DNA of 64,000 bases from Parapusillimonas granuli (lineage in GTDB: Bacteria > Pseudomonadota > Gammaproteobacteria > Burkholderiales > Burkholderiaceae_B), in assembly GCF_013416525.1 (NCBI RefSeq), contig NZ_JACCEM010000003.1, positions 124,001 through 188,000 on the forward strand, read 5' to 3'. The first letter of the stretch is position 1, and every line of letters starts with the position of its first letter. Made by a program: the position numbers and the translations under genes. The notes beneath the pieces were generated by a model, which was not told where the DNA came from, did not search any database, and saw nothing but the letters and a program-made list of their open reading frames with translations. Shown here in pieces: positions 48,401 through 57,620 of the stretch.

Positions 48401-51400
48401 CGGCAACGCCGTCGGCGCTTGCCCTGCGCGACGCCCTGGGCGCCGTCGACTACGCCACGCTGGATGCCGAGGCCCATGCCTTGGCCGGGGAGCTGGCCCG
48501 TTCCGGCATCGGAGCCGGCGACAGGGTGGCGTTTCGCCTGCCGCGCGGGCTGGGGCCCGTCGTGGCCATGCTTGCCGCCTTGCGCCTGGGCGCGGCCTTC
48601 GTGCCGCTGGATGAAGACCATCCCGATGAACACCATGCCTACGTGCTGCGCGACAGCGGGGCGAAGGCCCTGGTGGTCGCGGACGGCGCGCGGGCGGCCT
48701 TCGACGGCGTCGCCGTGCTGGCATGGCGGCGCGGCCTGGCCGCCGGCGGCCCCGCGCCGCTGCCGGCGCCCGTCGCCGCCCGGGACATCGCCTACGTCCT
48801 GTACACCTCGGGCTCCACCGGCAGGCCCAAGGGCGTCATGGTGCCGCATGGCGCCATCGCCGCCTACGTGCCGGCCATGCTGAAACGCCTCGGCATGGCC
48901 GGGCCGCCGTCATTCGCCATGGTGTCCTCCTTTGCCGCCGACCTGGGCTATACCTCGGTATTCGGCGCGCTCTGGAGCGGCGGCGCGCTGCACGCCATAG
49001 ACGCGGAAACCGCCAGAGATCCCGCCGCGCTGGCGTCCTGGGTGCGGCAGACGCCGTTCGACGTGCTCAAGATCGTGCCGGCGCACCTGGCGGCGCTGCT
49101 GGATTCGCCCGATGCGGAAGGGCTGCTGCCGCGCGGGGCCCTGATCCTGGGCGGCGACGTCCTGGCCTGGCGCCTCGTCGACCGCCTGCGCGCCCTGGGG
49201 GCGGCGTGCCGGATCTTCAACCACTACGGCCCCACCGAGACCACGGTGGGCGCCTGCATGACCGAAGCCCTGCCCGAATTGCGCGCGGACGGCGACCACG
49301 CCGTTCCCATCGGCCACCCGCTGGACGGCTATGGCGTCGAGCTCCTGGATGCCGATGGCCGCCCGGTGGCGGCGGGCGGCGAAGGCGAGATCGTCATCTC
49401 CGGCCCTGCGGTGGCCGCCGGCTACACCCAGCCGGAGCCCGCCGGCAAGGAGAGCTTCCGGCGGGCGGACGACGGCACGCGCAGCTATCGCAGCGGCGAC
49501 CTCGGCCGCCGGCGTCCGGACGGGCGCATCGTTTTTCTTGGGCGCGGCGACGACATGGTCAAGATACGCGGCCACCGGATCGAACCGGCGGGCCTGGCCG
49601 AGGCCCTGCGCGCGCATGCGGGCGTGCGCGACGCCGTCGTGCTGGTCGACAGGCGCGACGGCCGCGAGCCCGCGCTGGCGGCGGCGGTGGCGGGCGACGT
49701 GGACGGCGAGGCATTGCGGACCTGGCTCGCCGGACGCGTGCCGGCGGCCATGGTGCCGCGGCGCATCCTCTCGCTTCCCGCCTTGCCCCTCACCGTCAAT
49801 GGCAAGATCGACCGCCAGGCCTTGCTGGCTTCATTGGCCGGCGCGCCGGCCGGCGATCCCGCCGCCGGCGCCGGGCCCGGCGCGGAAGATTCCGTCCTGG
49901 ACCAGATCCGCGGCCTATGGCGCGAGGTCCTCCAGACGGAGTCCGTGGGGCCGGACGACGATTTCTTCGCCTTGGGCGGCGATTCCATCATGGCCATCCA
50001 GATCGTGGGGCGGGCCCGCCGGCTGGGCTGGGCGCTGACGCCGGCGCAGGTGTTCCAGGCTCCGACGCCCAGGGGCCTGGCGCGGCTGGCCGTGCCGGTG
50101 GGCGGCATGGCGGGCCGCGAACCGCTGCGGGAGGCCGTGCCGCTCACGCCCATACAGCAATGGTTCACCGAAATACCGATGCCTGACCGGAATCGCTGGT
50201 GCCTGGCGGCGGTGTTCCGCTATCCGGGCCGGGTCGACGCGGACGGCCTGCTCGCCGTTGCCCGCGCACTCCAGGCCACCCACGACGCCTTGCGCATGCG
50301 CTGGATTCCCACGGCCGGCGGCATGGCGCAGCAACTGGCCGATGCCGCCGATCCCGGCGTGCGCGTGGTCGAGGCGGCAGGGCTGGACGAGCCCGGCCTG
50401 GCGCGGCGCGAAGACGCCCTGGCCGACGAACTGATGGACACCCTGGACCTGGCCGAAGGCCGTGTATTCGCGCTCGGGGCGCTGCAGGTTTCGGCGCGGC
50501 AGGCCAGGCTCGTCGCCGTCGTGCACCATGCGCTGTCCGACATGGTGTCCTGGTCCATACTCGCGGACGACCTGCGGGCCGGGCTGGCCGGCGGCCCGGC
50601 CTCGATCCGCGCCGCCTCCACTTCCTGGTCGTGGTGGGCCCGGGCCCTGGCGGGCCGGGCGCAGGCGGCAAGCGCGTCCCTGGGATTCTGGCAGGACATG
50701 CTGCGCCTGGCCGGGGACTGCGTTCCGCTGCCCATGGACCGGCCCGGCCATGCCAACACCGAAGGCGAGGCGGCCGACAGAAGGCTGGCATTGCCGGCCG
50801 ACGAGTCCGCCGGATTCCTCGGCGGCATGGCCTCCGTTTTCGGCTTGCGGCCGCACGAGGCGGTGCTGGCCGCGGTGGGCATGGCGGTGTCCGCCTGGGC
50901 GGGCGGCGCCTGCCTGCTGGACCTGGAAGGGCATGGGCGCCAGCCTTTCGACCCGGCCATCGATCTGTCGCGCACCATAGGCTGGTTCACCACCCGTTAT
51001 CCCTTCGTGGTGCCGGCGGCGTCCGACGACGTCCCGGCGTGGACCGTGACGCTGAAAGAGCGCCTGAGGGCCACGCCGGAAGGGGGGATGGGCTACGGGC
51101 TGCTGCGCTACGGCGGCCACCCGGACTTGCGGGCCGAGCCGCCGGTGTCCTTCAACTTCGTCGGGGAGATCGGCCAGTTCGGCAGCCGCGGGCTGGACCT
51201 GCTGCGCCTGGCGCCGGGCAGCGAGCGCGCGCCGCAGGCTTCCCGGCGCCACGTGCTGGCTTTCGACGTCTGGCTGGACGGGGGCGCCATCGTGCTGTCA
51301 TGCCGGCATTCGCCCGGGCACGAGGCGGCCACGGTGGACGCCTTGCTGGACCGCGTGCGGCAGGCCGTGCGGCGCCTGTCGGCGGCCTGCGCCGGATCGT

Positions 51401-51519
51401 CCGCGGCCGTGTATACGCCGTCCGACTTCACGGGCATGGATTTTTCCCAAGATGAGCTCGATGAATTGATGGGGCGGATCGACGATGCCGGAATGGCGCA
51501 AGGAGTGCCCCAGCCATGA
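42424..51519 (+). CDS. Hybrid PKS-NRPS: KS-AT-ACP-aminotransferase-C-A-T-E
   Basis: The 3031-residue synthase has KS (about 45-470: DTACSSS with Cys 203, [20 protein letters not shown]), AT (560-880: GHSLGE, HAFHS, a malonyl-type motif), ACP (near 990, MGVDSLAL), a class III PLP aminotransferase (1100-1530: [21 protein letters not shown] with Lys near 1374), C (1570-2000: PHLVVDGWS), A (2005-2480), T (near 2526, LGGDSIMAI) and E (2580-3000: [25 protein letters not shown]). With no KR or DH, the beta-keto acyl chain should be transaminated to a beta-amino acyl chain. The A pocket reads DLTKIGHVGK, almost the canonical Asp code. The GTG start has GGGGGAG upstream. Confidence 0.95.
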   Translation: MTDQARQALRERISRLDADQVVALVTGLQQRIDALRADQAGRDDASLVAVIGLGCRFPGAEDAAAFRRLLQEGADAIGEPPPDRPERDTLPRGGYVRGVECFDAPFFGMRDSEAAHMDPQHRMLLEVAWHALEDAGAADPGRRPRAAGVFVGISTHDYEARFHAPGQGFTPQATTGNSASAAAGRLAHLLDITGPALAIDTACSSSLVAVHAACRSLQAGECDMAIAGGVNALVSDALTRGFAAAGMLSPSHACRTFDASADGYVRGEGAGFVVLKRLSDALRDGDRIRAVVRGGAVNHDGRASSLTAPNASAQAGLIRAALKDAGLRPADVQVVECHGTGTPLGDPIETQALAEAYGPGRGEALLLGAVKTNIGHLEAAAGIAGLIKLVLMLEAGRLPPTLHQSSPNPRIPWDRLPLRVVDRAQAWPPAPVRRAAVSSFGFSGTNAHLILEAAPPRDPSAAAAERAGPLVLPLSARDEAGLARLGRRLAAWMAQEQPDPRGVAASLALGRGGHPFRAAVAGEDAEALLAGLNEVAAGQAPAGGARGTAMRAAPRIAFLFTGQGSQWPGMGKGLYQDDPVFRRAVDHCAAVVDPLIGASLTRLMFDDASAQEGVSLTDTRIAQPALFVLGYALAERLAAWGIEPEFVMGHSLGEYVAACRAGVFSLEDALRLVAERGRLMGAAAPGGAMAAVFAPPSCLSELPGGLAAAIDLAAVNSPDECVISGESAAVGRVCEALEARGIASQALRTSHAFHSRLMEPALEPYARALSGLRLSRPRLALISNSTGTADAAFDTPEYWTDHIRQPVRFADGIGALARMGANVLIEVGAAPNLVGSAARCPGYADAPPVLVPTLRRNQPAWRSLGGMLAQLYAAGVPLRWEALYDPAERGETPGYPFEPRRHWIAKTPVMALSAAEGAAEFSAIGSPTAGVPATAVAATATDADGAAAQPAVALADDIAAFLARALQLPAADQRSDRGFLEMGVDSLALTEAVAAMERKWGISIPRRALFEALNTPLRLIEHVLAQVGGKRPAAPAPAAAPAPVTDAEANAAVPDARAALAGAPGAQAPNAPASLAASVPATLARLELGAEQASGLAEFSQAYIQRSRASRDQRIRYGAHLADSRAVAGFRPETKNMLYPIVGARAQGSELFDVDGNRYVDIAMGFGVQLFGHSAPFIAEAINRHLGERGLFIGPQAHLAGDVAQRLCRLTGNARAAFCNSGTEAVMTALRLARHATGRRRIAMFQGSYHGHFDGVLAQPGPDGKAAPMAGGTPPGMAEDILLLDYGDEAGSLERLAREGQSLAAVLVEPVQGRRPDRQPREFLQRLRALTRSTGTALIFDEVLLGFRVALGGAQAWADVRADLVTYGKIVGGGLPIGVVAGEARYLDALDGGAWPLDAAGSPRGERTFFAGTFNKNPLAMAASLAVLEHLESAGPGLQETLNERTRAFAERLNRMLAEEACGISVHSFSSLFRFIGAGDLFYNHMIQNGVYVWEGRTCFLSTAHSEEDLLTIEDAVRDSVRGMRAAGMLAPARASTQTPAQAFAPAPEAKALMAMPSGPEVLPAAPGQTALRMLAAFSPEASAAYNQTLLFDLRGKLEPAVLRAALEAVCRRHEALRTTFPEDGETQAVHAELAPDFRTLRWRDAESAFQHWLDGRALVPMDLEHGPMLTAWLVEFAPEHHRLVLIMPHLVVDGWSMQVIALELAELYNAALRGRAPELAEAVPYRRYADHARRRAEDAGAADYWNSVYRTIPPPLDLPADRPRPALQSYAGARAALRVPPELRTGLEALGRRIGCSLFSVCLAAYGKLLARLSGRRDLVVAVFSAGQPELAATSLVGYCVGVLPLRLDLDESQPQAALLAQAQRAVAQGMARRDYPYARLLKGLKLRRDPSRPPLASVSFNLDRIDALPRFDGLDTRIDANAHGAVRWDLNWNILADADGLLIDAFYNRDLFDAERVESWLRQYAGILEAFVRDGTDAVPSLAGQVARAAAATPSALALRDALGAVDYATLDAEAHALAGELARSGIGAGDRVAFRLPRGLGPVVAMLAALRLGAAFVPLDEDHPDEHHAYVLRDSGAKALVVADGARAAFDGVAVLAWRRGLAAGGPAPLPAPVAARDIAYVLYTSGSTGRPKGVMVPHGAIAAYVPAMLKRLGMAGPPSFAMVSSFAADLGYTSVFGALWSGGALHAIDAETARDPAALASWVRQTPFDVLKIVPAHLAALLDSPDAEGLLPRGALILGGDVLAWRLVDRLRALGAACRIFNHYGPTETTVGACMTEALPELRADGDHAVPIGHPLDGYGVELLDADGRPVAAGGEGEIVISGPAVAAGYTQPEPAGKESFRRADDGTRSYRSGDLGRRRPDGRIVFLGRGDDMVKIRGHRIEPAGLAEALRAHAGVRDAVVLVDRRDGREPALAAAVAGDVDGEALRTWLAGRVPAAMVPRRILSLPALPLTVNGKIDRQALLASLAGAPAGDPAAGAGPGAEDSVLDQIRGLWREVLQTESVGPDDDFFALGGDSIMAIQIVGRARRLGWALTPAQVFQAPTPRGLARLAVPVGGMAGREPLREAVPLTPIQQWFTEIPMPDRNRWCLAAVFRYPGRVDADGLLAVARALQATHDALRMRWIPTAGGMAQQLADAADPGVRVVEAAGLDEPGLARREDALADELMDTLDLAEGRVFALGALQVSARQARLVAVVHHALSDMVSWSILADDLRAGLAGGPASIRAASTSWSWWARALAGRAQAASASLGFWQDMLRLAGDCVPLPMDRPGHANTEGEAADRRLALPADESAGFLGGMASVFGLRPHEAVLAAVGMAVSAWAGGACLLDLEGHGRQPFDPAIDLSRTIGWFTTRYPFVVPAASDDVPAWTVTLKERLRATPEGGMGYGLLRYGGHPDLRAEPPVSFNFVGEIGQFGSRGLDLLRLAPGSERAPQASRRHVLAFDVWLDGGAIVLSCRHSPGHEAATVDALLDRVRQAVRRLSAACAGSSAAVYTPSDFTGMDFSQDELDELMGRIDDAGMAQGVPQP

Positions 51520-52829
51520 CGCCGTTTCCGCTGCATTTCCACTGGCTGGTGAATGATCTCCATGTTTGCGCCGGCCCGCCTTCCAATGGGCAGCCCTGGT
51601 GCCTGGACGTCGACGTCTGGCGCCCCGAAACGGGCGAAGGCGAATTCATGCTGTGGGACGCCAACAGCCCGTGGGGGCTGGTGCGGCGCGACCCGCGCTC
51701 GCGCACCATCATGTCCGTCTCGCCCGTGGGGCGCGAGCGCGATCTGCTGATCGTGGCCGAGCAGGGCATAGGCGACATCATCCAGCAGTTGCGCTACGTG
51801 CCGCCCGTGGCCGCGCAATTCAGCCGCGTGCGGATACAGTGCAATCCCGAACTGCATCGCCTGATCCGCCTGCAGGCGCCGGGCATGGTCATGGAGCCGG
51901 TCACGCCGGACCAGGCGCTGGCCGACCCGCCCAAGGCGCGGGTGTCGCTGATGCGCATGGGCGCCCTGTGCTCCGACCCCAGCCGCGGCGCAGCCTATCT
52001 GACCGCCGCGCGCCGCCCGGGCGCGCATCTCGCGGAGCGCCCGCAAGCCGGCCTGCGCGTGGGGCTGAACTGGTCGGCGAACCGCAGAGGCTTGGCCTGG
52101 GACATCAAGTCGATTCCGCTGGGCCTGCTGGAGCGCCTGGTCGCGGACCACCCCGACGTCCGTTGGGTCAGCGTGCAATGGGGGGACGACGAGACGGCCC
52201 TGGACGCGGCGCCCTGGGCGTCCGGCATCGAGCGTTGCGGGCGCAGCGTGCGCGACGTGGCCGACCTGGCCGAAATCATCGCGGGGCTGGACCTGCTCAT
52301 CACCATAGACAGCGCGCCCGCTCATGTGGCGGGGGCGCTGGGCGTTCCGGTCTGGACCTTGCTCAGCAACCCCTGCAGCTGGCGCTGGGGCCTGGACAGC
52401 GAAGAAACCGCCCTGTACCGCAGCATGCGCCTGATCCGGCAGACGGTGTCCGGCGACTGGCCGGAATGCCTGGCAAGGATGTCGGAGCAGCTGCGCCAGG
52501 CCGGGCATTCCACCGATCCGTTCCGCGCCAAAGACGGCGCGCCGGCGCCGGAGCCGGGGCCGGTTGCCCCGGGCGCGCGCAACGGCCCGGCGCCGGTGTC
52601 GCTGTCCGATGCGCTCGATCAGTGCGAACGGCACCCCAGCCTGCGGGCGGCCTTCGTGGCGCGGCCGCTCGAATTCCTCGAAGCGCAAGGGGTGCGCCTG
52701 TGGCCGCGCGACTACCGCGGCCTCAATCAGGTGTTCAAGGCCATGGTGGACTTTCACGGAGGCTTTTCTTGGTGCTCGCCCCTTAAGTCGCTACAATCAG
52801 CTACTTTCAACACAACGGTTACCTCATGA
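51516..52829 (+). CDS. GT9-like (heptosyltransferase-type) glycosyltransferase with unusual C-terminus
   Basis: The 437-residue protein resembles the glycosyltransferase-9 module found at the end of many TPR proteins. Matching stretches are EQGIGDIIQQLRYVPP, VGLNWSANRRG, TIDSAPAHVAGALGVPVW and WRWGLDSEETALYRSMRL. It starts in an ATGA overlap with the hybrid synthase, so it belongs to the operon and may glycosylate the lipopeptide. The last 100 or so residues (after a proline/alanine linker) do not belong to GT9. The last 25 codons look like former non-coding DNA: they contain a promoter-like element for the STAS gene. No TPR repeats are present. Confidence 0.75.
   Translation: MTPFPLHFHWLVNDLHVCAGPPSNGQPWCLDVDVWRPETGEGEFMLWDANSPWGLVRRDPRSRTIMSVSPVGRERDLLIVAEQGIGDIIQQLRYVPPVAAQFSRVRIQCNPELHRLIRLQAPGMVMEPVTPDQALADPPKARVSLMRMGALCSDPSRGAAYLTAARRPGAHLAERPQAGLRVGLNWSANRRGLAWDIKSIPLGLLERLVADHPDVRWVSVQWGDDETALDAAPWASGIERCGRSVRDVADLAEIIAGLDLLITIDSAPAHVAGALGVPVWTLLSNPCSWRWGLDSEETALYRSMRLIRQTVSGDWPECLARMSEQLRQAGHSTDPFRAKDGAPAPEPGPVAPGARNGPAPVSLSDALDQCERHPSLRAAFVARPLEFLEAQGVRLWPRDYRGLNQVFKAMVDFHGGFSWCSPLKSLQSATFNTTVTS
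52769..52797 (+). promoter_or_regulatory. Candidate internal promoter for the STAS gene
   Basis: TTGGTG (52769-52774), a 17-base spacer and TACAAT (52792-52797) lie inside the final codons of the glycosyltransferase gene, about 30 bases before the STAS ATG. The -10 matches at five of six positions, the -35 only at three. If active, STAS can be made independently of the biosynthetic operon. This is inference from motif and position. Confidence 0.4.
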
Positions 52830-53167
52830 GTCTCTCTAGCGAAAAAATCGGCGAGGTTCTGGTGATTTCGGCGTCCGGCCAGATCAACAGCGCGAATGCG
52901 GCGGAAGTTGAAACCGGCCTGCTGGGCTATGTGGAACGGGGCGAGCGCCTGTGCGCGCTGGACCTCAGCGGCCTGGACTACATTTCGAGCGCCGGAATGC
53001 GGGTCATCCTGATGCTGGCCAAGCGCCTGAAGCAGAACTCCGGGCAACTGGTGCTGTGCAGCCTGCAGCCGCACGTGCACGAAGTATTCGACATCAGCGG
53101 TTTCCTGGCGATACTGACGGTGGTCGACGACCGCGCCACGGCGGTGGCCCGGCTCGCGGCCGCATAG
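52826..53167 (+). CDS. STAS-domain anti-sigma factor antagonist (RsbV/SpoIIAA-like)
   Basis: The 113-residue protein is one STAS domain of the anti-anti-sigma type. The core LDLSGLDYISSAGMRVIL carries the phosphorylatable serine (Ser 54/55) in the canonical place, and the preceding strand QINSANAAEVE fits the fold. In its unphosphorylated state such a protein binds an RsbW-like kinase and frees the kinase's target; a PP2C phosphatase resets it. Both partner types are encoded in this window, 31-37 kb away across the biosynthetic cluster. Its ATG overlaps the glycosyltransferase stop (ATGA), which makes it the last gene of the operon. The convergent pxpC gene ends 42 bases away. Confidence 0.93.
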   Translation: MSLSSEKIGEVLVISASGQINSANAAEVETGLLGYVERGERLCALDLSGLDYISSAGMRVILMLAKRLKQNSGQLVLCSLQPHVHEVFDISGFLAILTVVDDRATAVARLAAA

Positions 53168-53209
53168 CCAATGGCGGCGCCGGCGGCGCGGGCCTCGCCG
53201 GCCCGGGCG

Positions 53210-54202
53210 TCAATGCCGGCCGAACAGCTTGCGCAGCGGCGCCAGCGCAAGCTGCAGATCGTCGAAGGCTTCTTCCCGCTGGCTGTCCAGCCGGCGCGCC
53301 TGATCCAGGCTGATTTCAACGAAACGCAAGACGTCCCCCGGCATGCTCTGGGCAATGATGGGCAGGTCCACCGACGCGGCATGGGCGATCTTGGCATAGC
53401 CGCCCGTGGTTTGGCGGTCGGCCATCAGCACGATGGGAGACCCGTCCGGAGGAACCTGTATGCTGCCGAAGCTGGTGGCTTCGGACAGCAGCTGGGCGGT
53501 ATGCGCCAGCGCCAGCGTCGGGCCTTCGAGCCGGTATCCCATGCGTTCGGAGTGCGGGCTGACGCGATAATCGCTTGAAAAGAATTCCCGGACGGCGGCC
53601 GGCGTGAACAGCGCCGCATGGGCGCCGCGCACGGCGCGGATCGCGGTGCGCGGCTGCGCCCCCAGGGTGGCCGGCAGATATATCTTGATTTCCCACAGCC
53701 GTCCGGACAGGTCGTCCAGGTCGCGGTCGGAGAGATCGGCCCGCATTGCGAAGACGTCCCCCTTCTTGAGCGCCCGGCCCTGGTGCCCGCCCAGGCCGCC
53801 GCGGAGATAGGTGCTGCGGCTGCCCAGCACCGGCTGCAGGTCCACCCCGCCATGCCAGGCGATGTAGGCCCGCAAGCCGGAGGCGCGGGCGCCGAAGGCC
53901 AGCACGTCGCCCGCCCGCACGACGATGGGGCGGTTGTTGGGGATGGGCGCATCGTTGATGGAAGGATGCAGCTGCGCGCCGCAAATGGCGATGCAGCCCG
54001 GCGCCTCGAAGCGCAGGCTGGGCCCGGTGAGCGTGACCTCCAGCGTGGCCTCGTCTTCGTCGTTGCCGGCCAGCAGGTTGGCGAGCCGATGGGCGCGCCC
54101 GTCCATGGCGCCGCCCACCGGCACGCCCAGATGCTGGAAGCCGTGCCGCCCCAGGTCCTGGAAGGACGACAGCATGCCGGGCTTGAGTACGGTGATGGTC
54201 AT
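53210..54202 (-). CDS. pxpC: 5-oxoprolinase subunit PxpC (biotin-dependent carboxyltransferase-like)
   Basis: The 330-residue protein matches the PxpC/KipA/carboxyltransferase-2 family. The family pattern is an N-terminal VLKPGMLSSFQDLGRHGFQHLGVP, then NLLAGNDEDEATLE, an AYIAWHGGVD segment and VLMADRQTTGGYAKI. With PxpA and PxpB it opens 5-oxoproline to glutamate using ATP. The ATG at 54202 overlaps the pxpB stop (ATGA). PxpA is not in the window, so this pair must work with a distant PxpA or act in another urea/amide carboxylase-like reaction. Upstream codons in frame are a shadow of pxpB. Confidence 0.9.
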   Translation of the reverse strand: MTITVLKPGMLSSFQDLGRHGFQHLGVPVGGAMDGRAHRLANLLAGNDEDEATLEVTLTGPSLRFEAPGCIAICGAQLHPSINDAPIPNNRPIVVRAGDVLAFGARASGLRAYIAWHGGVDLQPVLGSRSTYLRGGLGGHQGRALKKGDVFAMRADLSDRDLDDLSGRLWEIKIYLPATLGAQPRTAIRAVRGAHAALFTPAAVREFFSSDYRVSPHSERMGYRLEGPTLALAHTAQLLSEATSFGSIQVPPDGSPIVLMADRQTTGGYAKIAHAASVDLPIIAQSMPGDVLRFVEISLDQARRLDSQREEAFDDLQLALAPLRKLFGRH

Positions 54203-54930
54203 GTCGGCGCGCGCTTCAAGGCAAGATAGTCGTCGGGGCCGATGGGCACGAACCTGACCGTGTCCCCCGGGGCGAGCAGCGTGGCGGGTTCCCTGGCCGC
54301 GTCGAACAGCACCGAAGGCGTGCTGCCGATCAGGTTCCAGCCGCCCGGCGAAGCGTTGGGATAAATCATGGTCTGCAGATTGGCGATGGCGACCGACCCC
54401 GCGGGCACGACGGTCCGGGGGGTGTCGCGGCGGCCGATGGCGAGCTTGCGGTCGTGTATGCCGATATACGGCGCCCCGGGCGCGAAGCCCAGCATGAAGA
54501 CGTAGGCCGGCGTGCCGCTGTGCAGCCGTATGACTTCCCGCGGCGTCAGGCCGCAGTGCCGGGCGACGTCTTCCAGGTCGGGGCCGTATTCGCCGCCGTA
54601 GCATACCGGGATATCCACCTGCCTGGCGTCGTCGGCGGGCTTGTCGCCGGAAAGCGCGGTTTCGAGGGTTGCGCCGATGCCGGCGACGAGGCGGTCCAGC
54701 GTGGCGCCGTCTTTGAACAGGCGGGGCTGGTAATGGACAGCCACGGAATTGAAGGCGGGCACGATGTCGCTCACGCCCGGTAGGCGCGCCGCGCGCAGGG
54801 CCGCCGCCGCCGTCCCGCAGCGCCGGCCGGTCGCGATGTCGATGCCGTCGCCGAACACCAGCAGCAGGCAGCGGTCTCCCTGGGGGACGATGGTCCAGGC
54901 GGTTTCCCGGCCGAGGGCGTTGCTAGTCAT
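54199..54930 (-). CDS. pxpB: 5-oxoprolinase subunit PxpB
   Basis: The 243-residue protein matches the PxpB/KipI/carboxyltransferase-1 family. Supporting motifs are PQGDRCLLLVFGD near the N-terminus, a YGGEYGPDLE segment, FMLGFAPGAPYIG and VPAGSVAIANLQTMIYP. It is the partner of PxpC in ATP-dependent 5-oxoprolinase. The two genes overlap by four bases. It lies 15 bases after the VOC-family gene and is probably co-transcribed with it. Confidence 0.9.
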   Translation of the reverse strand: MTSNALGRETAWTIVPQGDRCLLLVFGDGIDIATGRRCGTAAAALRAARLPGVSDIVPAFNSVAVHYQPRLFKDGATLDRLVAGIGATLETALSGDKPADDARQVDIPVCYGGEYGPDLEDVARHCGLTPREVIRLHSGTPAYVFMLGFAPGAPYIGIHDRKLAIGRRDTPRTVVPAGSVAIANLQTMIYPNASPGGWNLIGSTPSVLFDAAREPATLLAPGDTVRFVPIGPDDYLALKRAPT

Positions 54931-54945
54931 CGGCGTGGAATCCGG

Positions 54946-55377
54946 CTATTTGGCGAAGAGGGAGTCCAGGTTCTTGAAGGCCTTGAACTCGAGCGCGTTG
55001 CCGGACGGGTCCAGGAAGAACATGGTGGCCTGTTCGCCGGGCTGGCCTTTGAACCGTATGTAGGGTTCGATCACGAACCGGGTGCCGGCGTCTTTGAGCT
55101 TTTCGGCCAGCCGTTCCCATGCCTCCATGTCGAGCACGGCGCCGAAGTGCCGCACGGGCACGTCGTGTTCGTCCACGCTGCCGGTTCGCGCCTGGCCGCA
55201 TTCGTCGGGCGACAGGTGCGCGACGATCTGGTGGCCGTAGAAGTCGAAGTCCACCCATTGGTCGGAGGACCGGCCTTCGGGACAGCCGAGGAGGTCGCCG
55301 TAGAAGGCGCGGGCTTCGGCCAGGTCACGGACGGGGAAGGCGAGATGGAAGGGGGGAAGGGTACGCGCGCGGGTCAT
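54946..55377 (-). CDS. VOC-family (glyoxalase-like) protein
   Basis: This 143-residue protein shows the vicinal oxygen chelate pattern. [22 protein letters not shown] is the first beta-alpha unit, and [17 protein letters not shown] is the C-terminal unit with a metal-ligand glutamate. Members are metal-dependent dioxygenases, isomerases or resistance proteins; the specific reaction is unknown. GGAG lies seven bases before the ATG. It is the first gene of a three-gene minus-strand set with pxpBC. Confidence 0.88.
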   Translation of the reverse strand: MTRARTLPPFHLAFPVRDLAEARAFYGDLLGCPEGRSSDQWVDFDFYGHQIVAHLSPDECGQARTGSVDEHDVPVRHFGAVLDMEAWERLAEKLKDAGTRFVIEPYIRFKGQPGEQATMFFLDPSGNALEFKAFKNLDSLFAK

Positions 55378-55463
55378 CGTGGGCTCCGTGTTGGTTTTGG
55401 GCCTTGGTCGGCGAGGGGTATTTTAGCTTGTCGCGCCGATTGGTGACCCGTCCGCGAGTCCCG

Positions 55464-56762
55464 TCAACCATCCGCCCTCGCCACTCGCGACGGCGGAAAG
55501 ACCAGCGAGAACAGGCTGCCCGCGCCGAGCCGACTGTGGATGGTCAGTTCGGCATTATGCCGCATCGCCACGTGCTTGGTGATGGCCAGGCCCAGACCGG
55601 TGCCGCCGGTTGCCCGCGAACGGCCGCGGTCCACCCGATAGAAGCGCTCGGTGAGCCGGGGAATGTCCTGCGAGGCGATGCCGATGCCCGTATCCTGGAC
55701 GGAGTAGCAGGCATGCCCGCTTTCGGTGATGTACCAGCTGACCGTGATGGTCCCGTCCTTCGGCGTGTAGCGTATCGCATTGGTAAGCAGATTGGACACG
55801 GCCGACGCCAGCTCCGTCTCGACGCCGATGACACAGAGGTCGTCCGCGATGTTCTCGACGAAGACATGCTGGTCGTTCGACAGAATGCGCCCCTGCGCCA
55901 GCGCCGTGCGCACCAGTTGCGCCACGCGCACCGGCTCGCCTTCGGTATTGGGCGACGATTCCAGCGTCGACAGCGTCAGAAGGTCCGCGACGATGGCCTG
56001 CATGCGTTGCGCCTGCTCCAGCATCAGCGACTGATAACGCTGCTTCTGCTCCTCGCTGAGCGAATCCTCCGGCAAGTCGCGCAGGGTCTCCAGGAAGCCC
56101 GACAGGACGGTGAGCGGCGTGCGCAATTCGTGCGAGACATTGGCCACGAAATCCTTGCGCGTGGTTTCCAGCTTTTCCACCTGGGTGACGTCGCGCGTGA
56201 CGATCAGATACTGGTCCAGCCCATAGCGGGTGAGCTGGACCAGCAAGGCCCGGTGCAGGCCTTCGGTGTTCAGGTGGAGCAGGACCGGCGCCGGCCAATC
56301 GGCCTGCCGGGCGTAGCGCGCGAACTCGGGTGCGCGCAGAATGTTGAAGATGCTGTGATGGCGGTCTTTCTCCAGGTCCAGCCCGATGTGCTCGCTCGCG
56401 GTCTGGTTGCACCAGGTCAGCTGCATGGCGTGGTCCAGCGTGATGGCGCCGTCGGGCAGGGCCTCGGCGGCGAGCATGATGCCGTTCACATGTTCCTTGA
56501 GCGCGTCGATTTCCTGCCGGTTGTGGCGCAGCTTGCGGTAGATGGGCGCAAGAATCGCGTCCCAGGGGCCCACCGACGGCGGCGGCGGGCTTTCGATGTC
56601 CTTGACCCAGGCGGAAATCCGCGACAGCTGCACGCCGCTGACCAGTATCATCAGGACCAGCCCGAACGAGAACGCCGCCCAGCCGGTGCTTGCCCCCAGC
56701 CAGGCGCCGAGCGCCCAGCCCAGAACGCCCCACAGGGCAATTGAGATTACGGTTTTGATCAT
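55464..56762 (-). CDS. phoR: Phosphate regulon sensor histidine kinase PhoR
   Basis: The 432-residue protein has two N-terminal TM helices (about residues 5-45), a PAS domain (about 95-190), a dimerisation domain with FVANVSHELRTPL (phospho-accepting histidine), and a GHKL ATPase domain (NLLTNAIRYTP, QDTGIGIASQD, GGTGLGLAI). The layout matches PhoR, which phosphorylates PhoB when phosphate is scarce. It lies 36 bases downstream of phoB on the same strand, the standard phoBR order. Confidence 0.94.
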   Translation of the reverse strand: MIKTVISIALWGVLGWALGAWLGASTGWAAFSFGLVLMILVSGVQLSRISAWVKDIESPPPPSVGPWDAILAPIYRKLRHNRQEIDALKEHVNGIMLAAEALPDGAITLDHAMQLTWCNQTASEHIGLDLEKDRHHSIFNILRAPEFARYARQADWPAPVLLHLNTEGLHRALLVQLTRYGLDQYLIVTRDVTQVEKLETTRKDFVANVSHELRTPLTVLSGFLETLRDLPEDSLSEEQKQRYQSLMLEQAQRMQAIVADLLTLSTLESSPNTEGEPVRVAQLVRTALAQGRILSNDQHVFVENIADDLCVIGVETELASAVSNLLTNAIRYTPKDGTITVSWYITESGHACYSVQDTGIGIASQDIPRLTERFYRVDRGRSRATGGTGLGLAITKHVAMRHNAELTIHSRLGAGSLFSLVFPPSRVARADG

Positions 56763-56798
56763 GATGAGGCTTCAGGGCTGGCGTTTCGGCGAGGTGCG

Positions 56799-57500
56799 TC
56801 AGGCGTTCCGGGGTAATTGAGCCGTGAAGCGGTATCCCGCGCCGCGCACCGTTTCGATGTGGTTTTCGTGTTTGCTGGGCTCCAGCGCCTTGCGCAGGCG
56901 CCGGATGTGCACGTCGACCGTGCGCTCTTCCACGAAGACGTGGTCGCCCCATACCTGGTCGAGCAACTGCGTGCGGGAAAAGACGCGTTCGGTGTGCGTC
57001 ATGAAAAAGTGTAGCAGGCGGAACTCGGTCGGCCCCAGGGTGAGCGCCCGGCCGTCGCCGGTCACCCGGTGCGTGGCCGGGTCCAGCGTCAGCGTGCCGA
57101 TCCGGATCAGGTCGTCGGTCAGTTGCGGCGCGCGGCGGCGCAGCACGGCCTTGATGCGGGCGATCAGTTCCTTGGGCGAAAACGGCTTGGTGATGTAGTC
57201 GTCCGCGCCCGCTTCCAGTCCGTCCACCTTGTCGTGCTCCGCGCCCTTGGCGGTCAGCATGATCACGGGCACGTTGCGGGTGCGTTCATCGGCGCGCAAT
57301 GTCTTGGCCAGGGTGATGCCCGACGCCCCCGGCAGCATCCAGTCCAGCAGGACGAGGTCCGGCAGCTCGGCGCGTATCAGCGTCTGCGCCTGTTCGGCGT
57401 CGAACGCCCGCAGCACCTTGTGGCCGGCGAAGGACAGGTTCACGGAGATCAGTTCCTGGATGGCGGGTTCGTCTTCGACGACGAGTATGGTGGTGCTCAT
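56799..57500 (-). CDS. phoB: Phosphate regulon response regulator PhoB
   Basis: The 233-residue regulator has a receiver domain (VVEDEPAIQEL, phospho-acceptor Asp in LVLLDWMLPG, conserved Lys in MLTAKG) and an OmpR/PhoB winged helix (GPTEFRLLHFFMTH, RTVDVHIRRLRKAL, GYRFTA). It binds pho boxes and activates phosphate-scavenging genes. The ATG at 57500 gives the usual MSTTILVVEDE start; the frame extends upstream without homology. It is divergent from ubiE, with about 120 bases between. I saw no clear pho box in that spacer. Confidence 0.95.
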   Translation of the reverse strand: MSTTILVVEDEPAIQELISVNLSFAGHKVLRAFDAEQAQTLIRAELPDLVLLDWMLPGASGITLAKTLRADERTRNVPVIMLTAKGAEHDKVDGLEAGADDYITKPFSPKELIARIKAVLRRRAPQLTDDLIRIGTLTLDPATHRVTGDGRALTLGPTEFRLLHFFMTHTERVFSRTQLLDQVWGDHVFVEERTVDVHIRRLRKALEPSKHENHIETVRGAGYRFTAQLPRNA

Positions 57501-57620
57501 GCTGGCTTGTATTCTGGGTGATGAAGGATCCCATGAATAATATGGCGCAAATATTTCAGGTTTGTGAAAGCCGCCGGTCGTGGGAATCTTAACCCGGGAA
57601 TGATGTACGATTAGGAAATC

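Noticed and set aside
45325-48849. Long open frame (1174 codons) antisense to the hybrid PKS-NRPS
   Set aside because: Composition is typical of a shadow frame and it has no start context or homology.
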